Positions 1 to 9,618 of a stretch of DNA of 64,000 bases are shown one piece after another. The number at the start of each line of letters is the position of its first letter. Within the stretch, counting starts at the first letter, position 1. The notes under the pieces are model-generated. The model was given only the letters and a program-made list of their open reading frames with translations. It did no database searches and was not told where the DNA came from. A program made the translations under genes and the position numbers. This DNA comes from Letharia columbiana (taxonomy: Eukaryota; Ascomycota; Lecanoromycetes; Lecanorales; Parmeliaceae), in NCBI RefSeq assembly GCF_014066305.1, contig NW_023501077.1:295001-359000 (forward strand), given 5' to 3'.

Positions 1-32
1 TCACAAGCATGACATGACTGACATTTTGTCAG

Positions 33-1111
33 CGGGAATGCCTTTGCCATGTTCCTCAAATCGCAGAAAAAATGGGAGAACCCCCCTTTGCAAGACGATC
101 ACCGAGACCAATTCAAAGCATTCTGTGGTGAGCATAAGTACGACGCAGCAAGGTATGGAGCCACTCCCCGTCTCGAAAGCAGACTGAACCAATCAACCAA
201 CTTTACTCATCTTTCCCCATAGTCACATCCTACCTCACGGCTCTTATCTCGTCAATCTCGCCCAAGAAGACCCCGAAAAGGCCACTCAAGCCTACAATGC
301 CTTCCTCGACGATCTGAACCGCTGCGAATCTCTTGGTATCAGACTCTACAATTTCCACCCCGGTTGGACTGGCAGCCACCCTCGACCTTCCGCTATCGCC
401 CGTATAGCCAAGGCTCTCAATCGAGCCCATGCAGCCACCAAGACCGTAACGCCTGTCCTCGAAACCATGGCAGGTGGTGGCAATGTAATTGGCTCTACAT
501 TCGAAGACCTGCGCGACATCATCGCCCTCGTAGACGACAAGAACCGAATCGGAGTATGTCTTGACACATGTCACGTTCACGCTGCGGGATATGATCTGCG
601 GAAACCTGTGGCTTTTCAAAAGACACTGGACGACTTCGACAAAATAGTGGGGGTGAAATACCTTTGCGCACTTCACTTGAATGACAGCAAAGCACCCTTC
701 AGCAGCCACCGAGATCTGCACCAGAACATCGGCCTCGGCTTCCTTGGCCTGCGCGCATTCTGGAATGTAATGAACGAGCCGCGATTCGAAGGATTGCCCA
801 TGGTCCTGGAGACACCCATCGATCATAAAGACGAAGAGACAGGAAAGGATGTGGAGGACAAGGCAGTCTGGGCTAGAGAGATCAAGATGCTGGAAGGATT
901 GATTGGTGTGGATGCGGACGGAGATGAATTCAAAGCTATGGAGAAAGAATTGGCGGATAAAGGGGCGGAGGAGAGGGCGAAGTATCAGGAGCAGTTCGAG
1001 AGGAAGGGGGAGAAAGACAAGAAAGCGTTGGAAAAGGGACAGAAAAAGTTGCAGTTCGGGAAGACGAAGACGGAGAAAGCGATCAAAAACGGGAGTGATA
1101 GCGAAGCTTGA
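33..1111 (+). CDS. apn1: AP endonuclease 1 (endonuclease IV family), 5' end missing
   Basis: Zinc-dependent AP endonuclease that cuts the DNA backbone 5' of abasic sites in base excision repair, in nucleus and mitochondria. Exons visible are 33-152 and 223-1111. The window opens inside an intron (branch site and AG at 31-32), so the N terminus lies upstream. The protein reads GNAFAMFLKSQKKW, then SHILPHGSYLVNLA, ETMAGGGNVIG, GVCLDTCHVHAAGYD, HLNDSK and MVLETPID. These carry the His, Glu and Asp metal ligands of the endonuclease IV TIM barrel, so the visible catalytic core is intact. The last 60 or so residues after the barrel are Lys/Glu-rich and probably disordered, as in fungal Apn1 tails that hold the nuclear targeting signal. 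The gene converges on the RBM42-like gene. Family call is near certain; the 5' exons are unseen. Confidence 0.95.
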
Positions 1112-1587
1112 GGACTAACGTTGTGGAACGATCGCTACTCCATACCTGAGAGCTTACTCGTAAGGACGTCCAAACTCAAGCAATAGAAGGGGTTGCTTCC
1201 GCTGTTTTGTGCTCATGGCTGGATCAGTCGATGGCCTTCTGGTGCTCCAACAACTCTAGGTTTGCTTCCTTACCAAGCCTTCGCAAAGGAAAAGGCCGAG
1301 ACGTTAAACTTCAATCGCGCTGCAACGTAAATGATAGAAATTGGAACCGGCGAAGAAGTATCTTTCAATGAAACCTTAAAGTCTTCGGTCGCTTCTACAT
1401 ACATCGGTCTTAGGGTTGAGGGGTATCTCACGTATCTCACTCCTCGGTATCCAGCCGGTGCTGGCCTCCATCGCTGAACAAGCGACCTCTCGTCTTTGGT
1501 GATTAGTCTGTAGACTACCACTGCGACGAAGCCGCCCAGGAAAAGCTCAGGCCAAAACATCCCGTCTGGCCTCACTCGATGATTCTC
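1112..1587. other. Intergenic between convergent genes; one doubtful small ORF
   Basis: Shared 3' flank of apn1 and the RBM42-like gene. A minus-strand ORF of 96 codons starting at ATG 1560 and ending at 1270 would encode one hydrophobic span (GGFVAVVVYRLI) and an Arg/Tyr-rich segment. I recognise no family. It starts only 27 bases past the stop of the upstream gene on the same strand, so it is more likely 3' UTR. No other structure was seen. Confidence 0.4.
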
Positions 1588-2841
1588 CTACCCCAGCACC
1601 TTTAGACCACCTTTCGTCTTGCTCTGCTTCTTCTGGACACCAGCCCCAGTCCCACCCTTCCCACCTCCTCCACCTCCTTTCCCTCCCTTCCCACTCTTCC
1701 TCTTGTCCTGCGGTACCGTCGGCCTAATCTCCGTGGTGCTCTTCCTCAAAAGCACAGGATGACTTCCAATATATTTTCCTTGCATATCTCTCGCTGACTG
1801 AAAATATTCCTCCCCGTCCACGAAACTCACAAAACCGTATCCCTTGCTCTTCGTCGTCCGCTTGTCCCTCACTACCCTCGCTTTCTGCACGGAAGGATAC
1901 TTTGAGAACGCTTTGAGGAGAGACTCGTCCGTAACTTCACCAGCAAGATTTCCAACGAACAAACGAAAATGTGCAGGGTCCCACTCGAGTAGCGATGGAT
2001 CCTGCCACGTCTGTCCACCACCGCTACGCACGACCGTTTTCTGCTTGCCGTCTGCGCCTGTGACAACGGCAGCCACGCCAGTATCAGCATTGGCCGCGGA
2101 ACTCATGGCCGAATTACTCATCGAGGCACCTGCAACATCCTGTCGTACGCCCAGCGGAGCTGTGTTGGCACCGGTCGAAGAAGCACCACCTTCACCTCCG
2201 GTAGCGAATCTGTTGAATGACCGACCAGCAGTGCGGCTGCCGTCTGCATCCTTGCCCGCGTACGCACTTTGCCACTGCGCTATTTGCGCTTCCATTTCTG
2301 GGTCTATCTCCTGGCCCTGCCCGGCGGCTCCGCCTCGCCCGACACCACCTTGACCAGGAAGGGGAAAAGGATTTCGTATTTGAGGTGGTGTGGGCTCGAC
2401 ATATGGCTCTTCGAAGGTGTGCTTTTGATAAAATGATGGTGTCGGCGGTTGTTGGTAGGACGGTTTTGCTTGGTATGCACCGTTGGAGTAGGTCGTTTGA
2501 GGGGCAGAGAAGCCTGTTGGCGGTGCAGGAGGTGCTGAGACCACAGGGCTATGCGTGCGGAACGGTTGACTATTCGCAGCTAGGGAACGTGGTTGGAATC
2601 CTGTGAAGCCTCCGAAGCCACTCGCGGGCTGATTCCCTCCTGTGTTGTTTGAAGTGCCATTGTAGCCGCGGGTTCCTGGGGCGGAGGAGAATGTTGGGGT
2701 GGAGGAGGTAGTAGAGTTGAAGGACGGGAGTGGACCAGCTGACGGTGGCGGTCGCGGGGGCAGCGAGGCGTGAGCTGGAGAGGTCGTGGATGAAGAAGAG
2801 GTTTGTGGTAAGTTCAAACCTGGAGGTGGCGGATATGACAT
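1588..2841 (-). CDS. RBM42: RBM42-like RNA-binding protein with one C-terminal RRM
   Basis: Single-exon gene of 417 residues. The first 285 or so residues are low-complexity, rich in Pro, Ser, Gly and Gln, with PPPPG and GGFTGF stretches. One RRM follows at roughly residues 288-368, with RNP2 LFVGNL and RNP1 KGYGFVSF. The 50-residue tail is a Gly/Lys-rich basic stretch (GKGGKGGGGGGKGG) ending in KVLG. An RRM placed at the C terminus after a proline-rich half, with the KARVVRD and KSKGYGFV segments, is the RBM42 pattern; RBM42 is linked to pre-mRNA splicing and hnRNP K. The start ATG is the first in frame and is followed by MSYPPPPG, typical of fungal members. It is divergent from gnd1. The family call is strong; its targets here are unknown. 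Confidence 0.88.
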   Translation of the reverse strand: MSYPPPPGLNLPQTSSSSTTSPAHASLPPRPPPSAGPLPSFNSTTSSTPTFSSAPGTRGYNGTSNNTGGNQPASGFGGFTGFQPRSLAANSQPFRTHSPVVSAPPAPPTGFSAPQTTYSNGAYQAKPSYQQPPTPSFYQKHTFEEPYVEPTPPQIRNPFPLPGQGGVGRGGAAGQGQEIDPEMEAQIAQWQSAYAGKDADGSRTAGRSFNRFATGGEGGASSTGANTAPLGVRQDVAGASMSNSAMSSAANADTGVAAVVTGADGKQKTVVRSGGGQTWQDPSLLEWDPAHFRLFVGNLAGEVTDESLLKAFSKYPSVQKARVVRDKRTTKSKGYGFVSFVDGEEYFQSARDMQGKYIGSHPVLLRKSTTEIRPTVPQDKRKSGKGGKGGGGGGKGGTGAGVQKKQSKTKGGLKVLG

Positions 2842-3431
2842 GATGAACGGCTGTGCTGTAAAACCTTGGAGTTGGGTGTGATGAATTGGGTACGTACCTC
2901 TCGCGCCTAGAGACGCTGCAGCGGCCGAGGTAGGTCAGATACGGGGTTTATTAGGGGTCGTTGAATGGCGCGCGAACAGTAGAGTAGTCTAAGGTAAGCA
3001 AGGAAGCAAGGAAAATAGGAAAATAGGAAAAGTAGAGTTGGATGCAGTCTGCCACGGTAGAGAGTTGTACAAGTAGCGATTATGGGAAGGGAGGAAGGGT
3101 TGGGTGAATTGTATGATGCTTGGTGATCAGATGTGTACTTAAAGTAAGGTATTGGTGATACTGGTGCAGGTTTAGCCGACGGGTCAGGGTATGGTACTTT
3201 ATTCACTATTCACCGATTGGTCTTAGTGACACGTGCAAGGATAAAGTACTTTAGTGCGGTTGATTCTCCCCTCCCCACCAAATGAGGGTTTTCTTTCTTT
3301 CTCACCTTATGTCACAGTTCGTTCTCTACTTCTCGATGCGTTGAAGAGAACAACTTGAAAACCCACCTCAATTTTCAACCCTCAAATAATATACAACACC
3401 TACAAACTCGACAATCCTTCGAACCTCCAAG
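2842..3431. promoter_or_regulatory. Divergent promoter region between RBM42-like gene and gnd1
   Basis: 590 bases between two divergent starts. It holds a perfect 12-base palindrome TAAAGTACTTTA at 3242-3253 and related GTAC-type motifs at about 3135-3155 and 3192-3201. A pyrimidine-rich stretch (CTTTCTTTCTCACC) lies near 3290-3305, upstream of gnd1. Minus-strand reading frames inside it look non-coding. Confidence 0.45.
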
Positions 3432-5322
3432 ATGACGGACAAAGCAATGTAAGTTGACCTTGTACTCTCAATCCTTCTTCATCCGGCCTGCCCCGCTTCA
3501 AACCAACATACGTACCACTAGAGTACTTGCTCTTTAACACTCGATCCTTGGAGATACACCAGTCATGACAGTCTCTCGCAACGCTGAACCATGTTGATGA
3601 GAATTCTGGGCTGACTGTAGCGCCCGTCTGGCCGGCATCAATGTCGGCGGACCTGCGCCCATCACTCCCAGTGGTGATTTCGGCCTCATCGGTCTGGCCG
3701 TTATGGGTCAAAACCTCCTCCTGAATGTTGCCGATCATAAGGAATTCAACGTCGTGGCTTTCAATCGTACCGTGGCCAAGGTCGATCGATTTATGGACAA
3801 TGAGGCAAAAGGTTTGTCAATGTCCATGCGCCCCCCTCCCAACAAGTGGAGAAAGGAAGGCATTGCTAATGCCGCTGCAAAGATTATAAAAACATCGAGG
3901 GAGCTCATTCCATGGAAGAGTTCGTGCTGAAGCTCAAGAAACCCCGTCGCATCATGCTTCTTGTCATGGCCGGCAAGCCAGTTGATGACTTCATAACCGC
4001 TCTACTACCTTTTGTCGAAAAGGGTGATATCATTATCGACGGCGGGAACTCTCACTTTCCTGACACCAATCGCCGAACACGATCATTAGCCGAGAAGGGT
4101 ATTCGATTCGTTGGCACGGGTGTGTCTGGTGGCGAAGAAGGTGCTCGTTACGGGCCCAGTCTTATGCCTGGTGGCAATGAGGAAGCATGGCCCTATATCA
4201 AGGATATATTTCAATCCATTTCTGCCAAGAGTGACGGTGAGCCTTGTTGTGACTGGGTAGGCGACCAGGGTGCTGGTCATTATGTCAAGATGGTCCACAA
4301 CGGCATCGAATACGGAGACATGCAACTGATTTGCGAGGTATAATGACCCGACATCGATTGTTCGCCTCTGGTAAGCTTACGCGAAGTATAGGCATACGAC
4401 ATCATGAAGCGCGGCTTGGGCCTCTCTGCGAAAGAGATGGCGGATGTGTTTGCGGAATGGAACAAAGGTGTCCTCGATTCTTTCCTCATTGAGATAACCC
4501 GTGACGTTCTCCGATTTGACGATGACGACGGTACACCATTGGTGGAAAAGATTCTGGATTCCGCGGGCCAGAAGGGTACAGGCAAATGGACAGCAATCAA
4601 CGCTTTGGACCTTGGTATGCCCGTGACCTTGATTGGCGAGGCTGTCTTCGCAAGGTGCCTGAGCTCTCTCAAGCAAGAGCGTGGCCGTGCGGCAGGAGTA
4701 CTTGCCGGCCCGACGCCTAAATTCGATGGAGACAAGAAAAAGTTCCTCGCCGACCTCGAGCAAGCTTTGTACGCCTCGAAGATCATCTCCTATGCTCAAG
4801 GTTTCATGTTGATACAGAACGTACGTCTTTTCCGTCTCTTGTACAGCACCCCGGTAGCTGCGATACTCACCTCAAGTGTAGGCTGCCAAAGAATACAAGT
4901 GGAAGCTCAACAAACCTTCAATTGCACTTATGTGGCGTGGTGGCTGCATTATCCGATCAGTGTTCTTGAAGGACATTACTTCTGCATACCGTAAGAACCC
5001 AGACCTTGAGAACTTGTTATTCGACGACTTCTTCAACAAAGCCATCCACAAGGCTCAAGACGGCTGGAGGGACATTGTCAGCAAGGGCGCGTTGTGGGGT
5101 ATACCTACACCCGCTTTCAGCACTGCTCTTAGCTGGTATGATGGGTACCGCACGAAGGACCTCCCAGCAAATCTTTTGCAGGCGCAGAGAGATTACTTTG
5201 GTGCCCACACATTCAGGATCAAGCCCGACCATGCCAGCGAGAAGTATCCTGAAGGTAAGGATAACCACGTCAATTGGACCGGCAGAGGCGGCGATGTGTC
5301 GGCGTCCACCTACCAAGCATAG
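3432..5322 (+). CDS. gnd1: 6-phosphogluconate dehydrogenase, decarboxylating
   Basis: Third enzyme of the oxidative pentose phosphate pathway: oxidises 6-phosphogluconate with NADP+ and releases CO2 to give ribulose 5-phosphate in the cytosol. Five exons: 3432-3448, 3621-3811, 3883-4337, 4392-4820 and 4882-5322, about 510 residues. Visible motifs are the Rossmann start [20 protein letters not shown] and [19 protein letters not shown]. They continue with the signature [20 protein letters not shown], then KGTGKWTA and the C-terminal [10 protein letters not shown]. The first exon is only 17 bases and, with the start of exon 2, gives about 24 residues before GLIG, longer than the usual short N terminus of fungal Gnd. 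Exon 3 begins after a weak GTTTGT donor, giving [13 protein letters not shown] at the join. The enzyme call is certain; the first exon and the exon 2/3 join are less so. Confidence 0.95.
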
Positions 5323-6168
5323 GGTACCTTCAATTCACCATCATCATGGTACAAGTCATTATTGACGAAAGAAAATGGAAGAGAGGCCTGCTTCCTCACA
5401 GTATGCACATGGATGCTCTTACTTAGACCAGAACACAAATGCATCTGTAAAAGCCGTGAATGACGAAAGACATGAACTCGTCTATCCACTTCCTAACATT
5501 CAACACAATGATCTTACCAATAAACCGATACCTGAAAATTGAGCACTGTGAATGTTGGATCCTTGGATCCTGCCAACCACCTCTAAACCCTTATAGAGAT
5601 ATCGTCACACATTGTAATAACAATGTCTTTGTCTTCATACTAAACATACTCAATTCAATCTACACTGTAATTTATTCCTCAGATGAAGTTATTGGAAAGC
5701 GTTGAAAATGTAATTATTTCTAGATGTTCCACCAAGCCTCAGAATAGTCTTAAAAATAGTCTAAGACCGAGGTTTCTGGATGTGGGGGCAAGTCGTAGGA
5801 TAGATGAGACTGGGTATCTTCAGGATAGGACCTGTATACGTGAACTACGTGGTGGTAGCTCTACACGGGGTTTATAGGTAATTGATAGCTCTGCGTGCGA
5901 TTATCTCCGCGTGCCAAGAGTTGCAGATCTTTGTGCACACGCTAATTGCCTTGCCCTACATAGCCACTGGCTACTCGTGCCACTCTGACCTGCCATTGGA
6001 CGATACTGCCTATATATGCAAAGACAACAGAGCCGTACAGAACTATCGGGCTTCTCAACATCATTCGCTGTGTCAACCAGGACACCGGTGAGAGTCCCTT
6101 AATTGAGAGCGAGGAAGGCTATGCTACTGTAGCTCGTGCTCCTAAGAGCGCTCGACGGATGGACCTCT
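5323..6168. other. Gene-free stretch, partly AT-rich
   Basis: Between gnd1 and the SLC35C2-type gene. Bases 5460-5760 are clearly richer in A+T than the neighbours and contain short repeats such as AATAGTCTTA near 5743-5762. Several frames stay open for 60-80 codons, but none has a recognisable product or good start. It may be an old repeat remnant; I could not assign one. Confidence 0.35.
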
Positions 6169-8040
6169 ATGGACCCCGATAAGGAAACCCAAGGCGAGGA
6201 AGAAGAGCAAGCAGGATACCATCATCCGACAGAACACGTCTCCAGATTATCCGACAAGGCAACGTCGTCACCCAGATCAAGTATAGACAACCAAGATTCC
6301 GCCGCTGATACGGACGTTGATGCTAACCTGCTTTCCTCTGACATGGACGGTGCTGGAGATGGATATCGGCGACGCAGGGCTCAATTAATGGACGGACTGG
6401 AGAATGGGAGTGCGAGGAGGAAAAGTTCCAGCAAGAAGCATGTTCATCGCCATCGAAAGGCTTCAGGAGCCCCTGACGAAGGAAACAAGCAATCGGTGTA
6501 CTCCTCAGATGAGGGCCATGGCTCGGATTTCTCTTCTAGAACCACAAGCGAAGACTTTGAACTCGACCATCTGACTGGGGAAGATCCTTTCAGTGATGAC
6601 GCCGAGACGGGTATGACGAAGAAAGATAAAAAGCATAGGAAGAGAACGCGAAGGAAGGCCGTAAGGATGGACGAGAGATTTGCTAGTAACGTCAAGACGT
6701 CGAAGCCGAATAAGATACTCACAAACAGCGAGTTATATAAGGCGTGGCTTATCAACGCTCTGCTCGTAGCTTCGTGGTACGCCTTCTCGCTTTCAATCTC
6801 TATCGTAAGTGAAGACATAGAGCTCCTCCAACCCCATCTTTGCTGACTGCTTCCTAGTATAACAAATGGATGTTTTCGGAAAAGTACCTGGATTTCCATT
6901 TTCCTCTCTTCACTACCTGTCTGCATATGCTCGTCCAATTCTGCCTAGCCAGCCTCGTCCTGTGGTTCGTTCCACGACTCCGACCTCGAACCGATAGCAT
7001 ATCGAATCCTCAAAACCACTATCATGTCCGACGTCAGGATCCGTCACAGACGGAGAAGCCTCTTATGACCAAGATATTCTATTTCACCCGGGTGGGTCCT
7101 TGCGGAGCCGCTACAGGCCTTGATATTGGGCTGGGCAACATGAGCCTGAAGTTCATTACTCTCACTTTCTACAGTATGTTTGTCAAGGGCCACTGCTACA
7201 TCTACGCTGACAACTCACCTCTTAGCAATGTGCAAGTCCTCTTCTCTAGCCTTCGTTCTCGCCTTCGCCTTCCTCTTCCGCCTCGAAGACCCTTCCATCA
7301 AACTGGTCTTTATCATCACTACAATGACAATAGGCGTCATTATGATGGTGGCCGGTGAAACGGCTTTTAACGTTCTCGGCTTCATCCTTGTTATCTTAGC
7401 TGCTTTCTTCTCGGGCTTTCGCTGGGCGCTCACTCAAATTCTGTTGCTCAAAAATCCCGCGACGAGCAATCCTTTCAGCAGTATCTTCTTCCTCGCACCT
7501 GTCATGTTCGTTAGCTTGGCCGTCATAGCCATTCCTGTCGAGGGCTTCGTGGACCTTGCCCATGGCCTGAAGGCTCTTGTCGATGCCAAGGGTGTCTTTT
7601 TGGGAGTCTGCATTTTGATCTTCCCGGGCTGCCTTGCGTTCATGATGACCGCGTCCGAATTTGCGCTTCTTCAGCGAACCTCGGTCGTCACGCTCAGCAT
7701 CTGCGGTATCTTCAAGGAAGTTGTCACCATCGCCGCTGCAGGCATCGTCTTCAAGGATCCATTGACTCCAATCAATATAAGCGGACTGGTGGTTACCATT
7801 CTTAGTATAGGTGCCTATAACTATATTAAGATCGCGAAGATGAGAAAAGATGCTAAGAAGGACGTCGCAAGGGAGCCAAAATCCATCGACGATGAGGATG
7901 GAGACGGAAGTGCGACGGAGCCCATGCTTGCGCCGCCTCAAGCAATCAGGCGAGACAGACTGTCTGCAGATGCACCTAGCGGCAGGGTCCGAGCTGAATC
8001 GAACGCTGGATCGATCAAGAGCTTACGTGAGAATGAGTGA
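6169..8040 (+). CDS. SLC35C2/Ymd8-like triose-phosphate or nucleotide-sugar transporter family protein
   Basis: Three exons, 6169-6804, 6858-7173 and 7226-8040, 588 residues. The N-terminal 185 residues are hydrophilic and acidic/serine-rich, with basic runs such as KKDKKHRKRTRRKA. From about residue 188 come roughly ten membrane segments of the TPT/DMT fold: KAWLINALLVASWYAFSLS, then VGPCGAATGLDIGLGNMSL, FYTMCKSS and EFALLQRTSVVTLSICGIFK. The tail after about residue 518 is charged. This is the fungal SLC35C2/Ymd8 layout, usually in Golgi or ER. The substrate is not known from sequence. I start at ATG 6169; the frame is open upstream to 6136 but without an ATG. Confidence 0.88.
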
Positions 8041-8332
8041 CGGCACGAGGAATGGATCTGATAGGAAAGGCGTTGGCTGTTCTTCACGACTATCTGGATG
8101 CTGCTTCGCAGGACATTTTGGGAAGGTCTGGGAATGTAGGGTACTGTGGCAGTCCCTTTCGATACCATAAGCGCAGCATATTCTATTGGAGTATTTTCAA
8201 AGGGTGGAAATTGGGCTGGAAATGCTTTGTCGAGGAGAAACTTAGTGGATATCTTCTTAATACACAACACCCTTGGTTCATTGTGGAGAACCTCAGGTCA
8301 AGTATGCACACCTCAAATTCCATGCACAAGCA

Positions 8333-8998
8333 TTATTGATGCCCCTCTAGCGTGTCCTTGCCTGTCTGACTCCCATCGTCCCAAAACTCAAGGTCTCCCT
8401 TCCCGCCTAACGTTCCTCTCTTCACTAGTTGGCCCTTCTGCCTCATCAAATCCTCGATGGTAAATGGTTGGTCCCCAAAGATCTGTTATAATGTTTTGTC
8501 AGTCTTCATCGCCTTTCGCCTTTGCATATTCGCATCCACCAGGCAGAGGCTTTGAAACGTTACCTTCAGATGATCACTAATGACATGCCGATTCGAACAC
8601 TCGGGGCATGTGATCAAAACCGTCCCCTTATGGTACCCTTGCTTCGAAATGGTATGCGTAGAGCGGTGCTTGCATGGTTTACATGTAAAGGTGAGCTCAT
8701 AAGCGGGGGGTTTCTCCAGGGGGGTTTGGGTGTTGCTAGGGTAGTTCGGGGAGTGCGCGACCGCTGACGAAGGAGCGGACGTGGAGTCAGAGACTCGACG
8801 GGTCTGACAATTGCGAAGTGCAAAGGAAGGTTGTGCGATGCGGTGTTTGGGCGTACACGATGGACGCGGAAAGCTGGGATGGCGGAGTGGCGCAAATTGG
8901 GAGAGGGGGCGGAGATGTGAGTTTGCGGAGTGTGGCTGGTGCAGGGATGGTCTAAGCTGCCGAAATATAATGCTGAGGATTTGGTCTGCTTTCATCAT
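8333..8998 (-). CDS. zim17: DNL-type zinc ribbon protein, mitochondrial Hsp70 escort
   Basis: Zim17/Hep1/Tim15 family: keeps mitochondrial Hsp70 (Ssc1) soluble and helps matrix protein import. Two exons on the minus strand, 8564-8998 and 8333-8482, with an 81-base intron; 194 residues. The zinc ribbon is at residues about 107-140: [10 protein letters not shown], then [15 protein letters not shown] and the diagnostic SDHLKIFGD, whose last residues come from exon 2. The C-terminal [17 protein letters not shown] is typical of the family. The first 60 residues are rich in Arg, Ser, Pro and His with almost no acidic residues, consistent with a mitochondrial presequence. Either of two adjacent ATGs (8998, 8995) could be used. 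It converges on the transporter gene. Confidence 0.93.
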
Positions 8999-9618
8999 GC
9001 TTTTTTGTCCAGACGTGGATATGTAAGTGTTTTTAGACAGCTGAGATGGGAAATGAGGGAGAAATTATCACTACTTTCATACAAAGCCGCTGAAAACGTC
9101 AGATTCTCTAACCGTCCGGTTGAACTTCGGGATCTACAGTGGGGATGCATCCAGGAACCAGCGTACCATTCATTGCCTCCAATGATCTGACGATTGCCTT
9201 GTGCACTCAAGTTGACCCTCTACCACCATCTGGTGTCTCATGAATCGACGCTCCCTTTACCAAAGACCTAATATTTCTTTGCAAGTCTTTCTCCTCAGCC
9301 GCCGCGAAAGCTTTCTGGATTCATGTCGGCTCCACTTCTCCTCAAGAAGCACACACAATAGGAAACGCGGGTTGAGTGGTACTCCTAAGCATTTTATACC
9401 TTTACCATGATTGCTGGAAGGGGGAGAAGGATACGCCCCCCAAGACGGGTAAGTCAAGTGAAGAGTGAAGGTTTAACGGAATCACTTCTGCACATATCAA
9501 CACATCAACACCCACTTCAATGTTGACTTCTTGACACACAACCTCGATCCAGCGTTTATTGACATGTTTTCCTTGTTCCACTTACATCTTACTCCATCTT
9601 CCTATCACCGTGGTGGCA
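8999..9618. promoter_or_regulatory. Divergent promoter region between zim17 and cul3
   Basis: 620 bases between divergent starts. I see no gene in it. The last 150 bases before cul3 contain CA-rich runs (CATATCAACACATCAACACCC near 9492) and pyrimidine tracts typical of fungal promoters. Confidence 0.4.

Noticed and set aside
346..567. Opposite-strand and shifted frames inside apn1
   Set aside because: They overlap a strongly conserved coding region and have no recognisable product.
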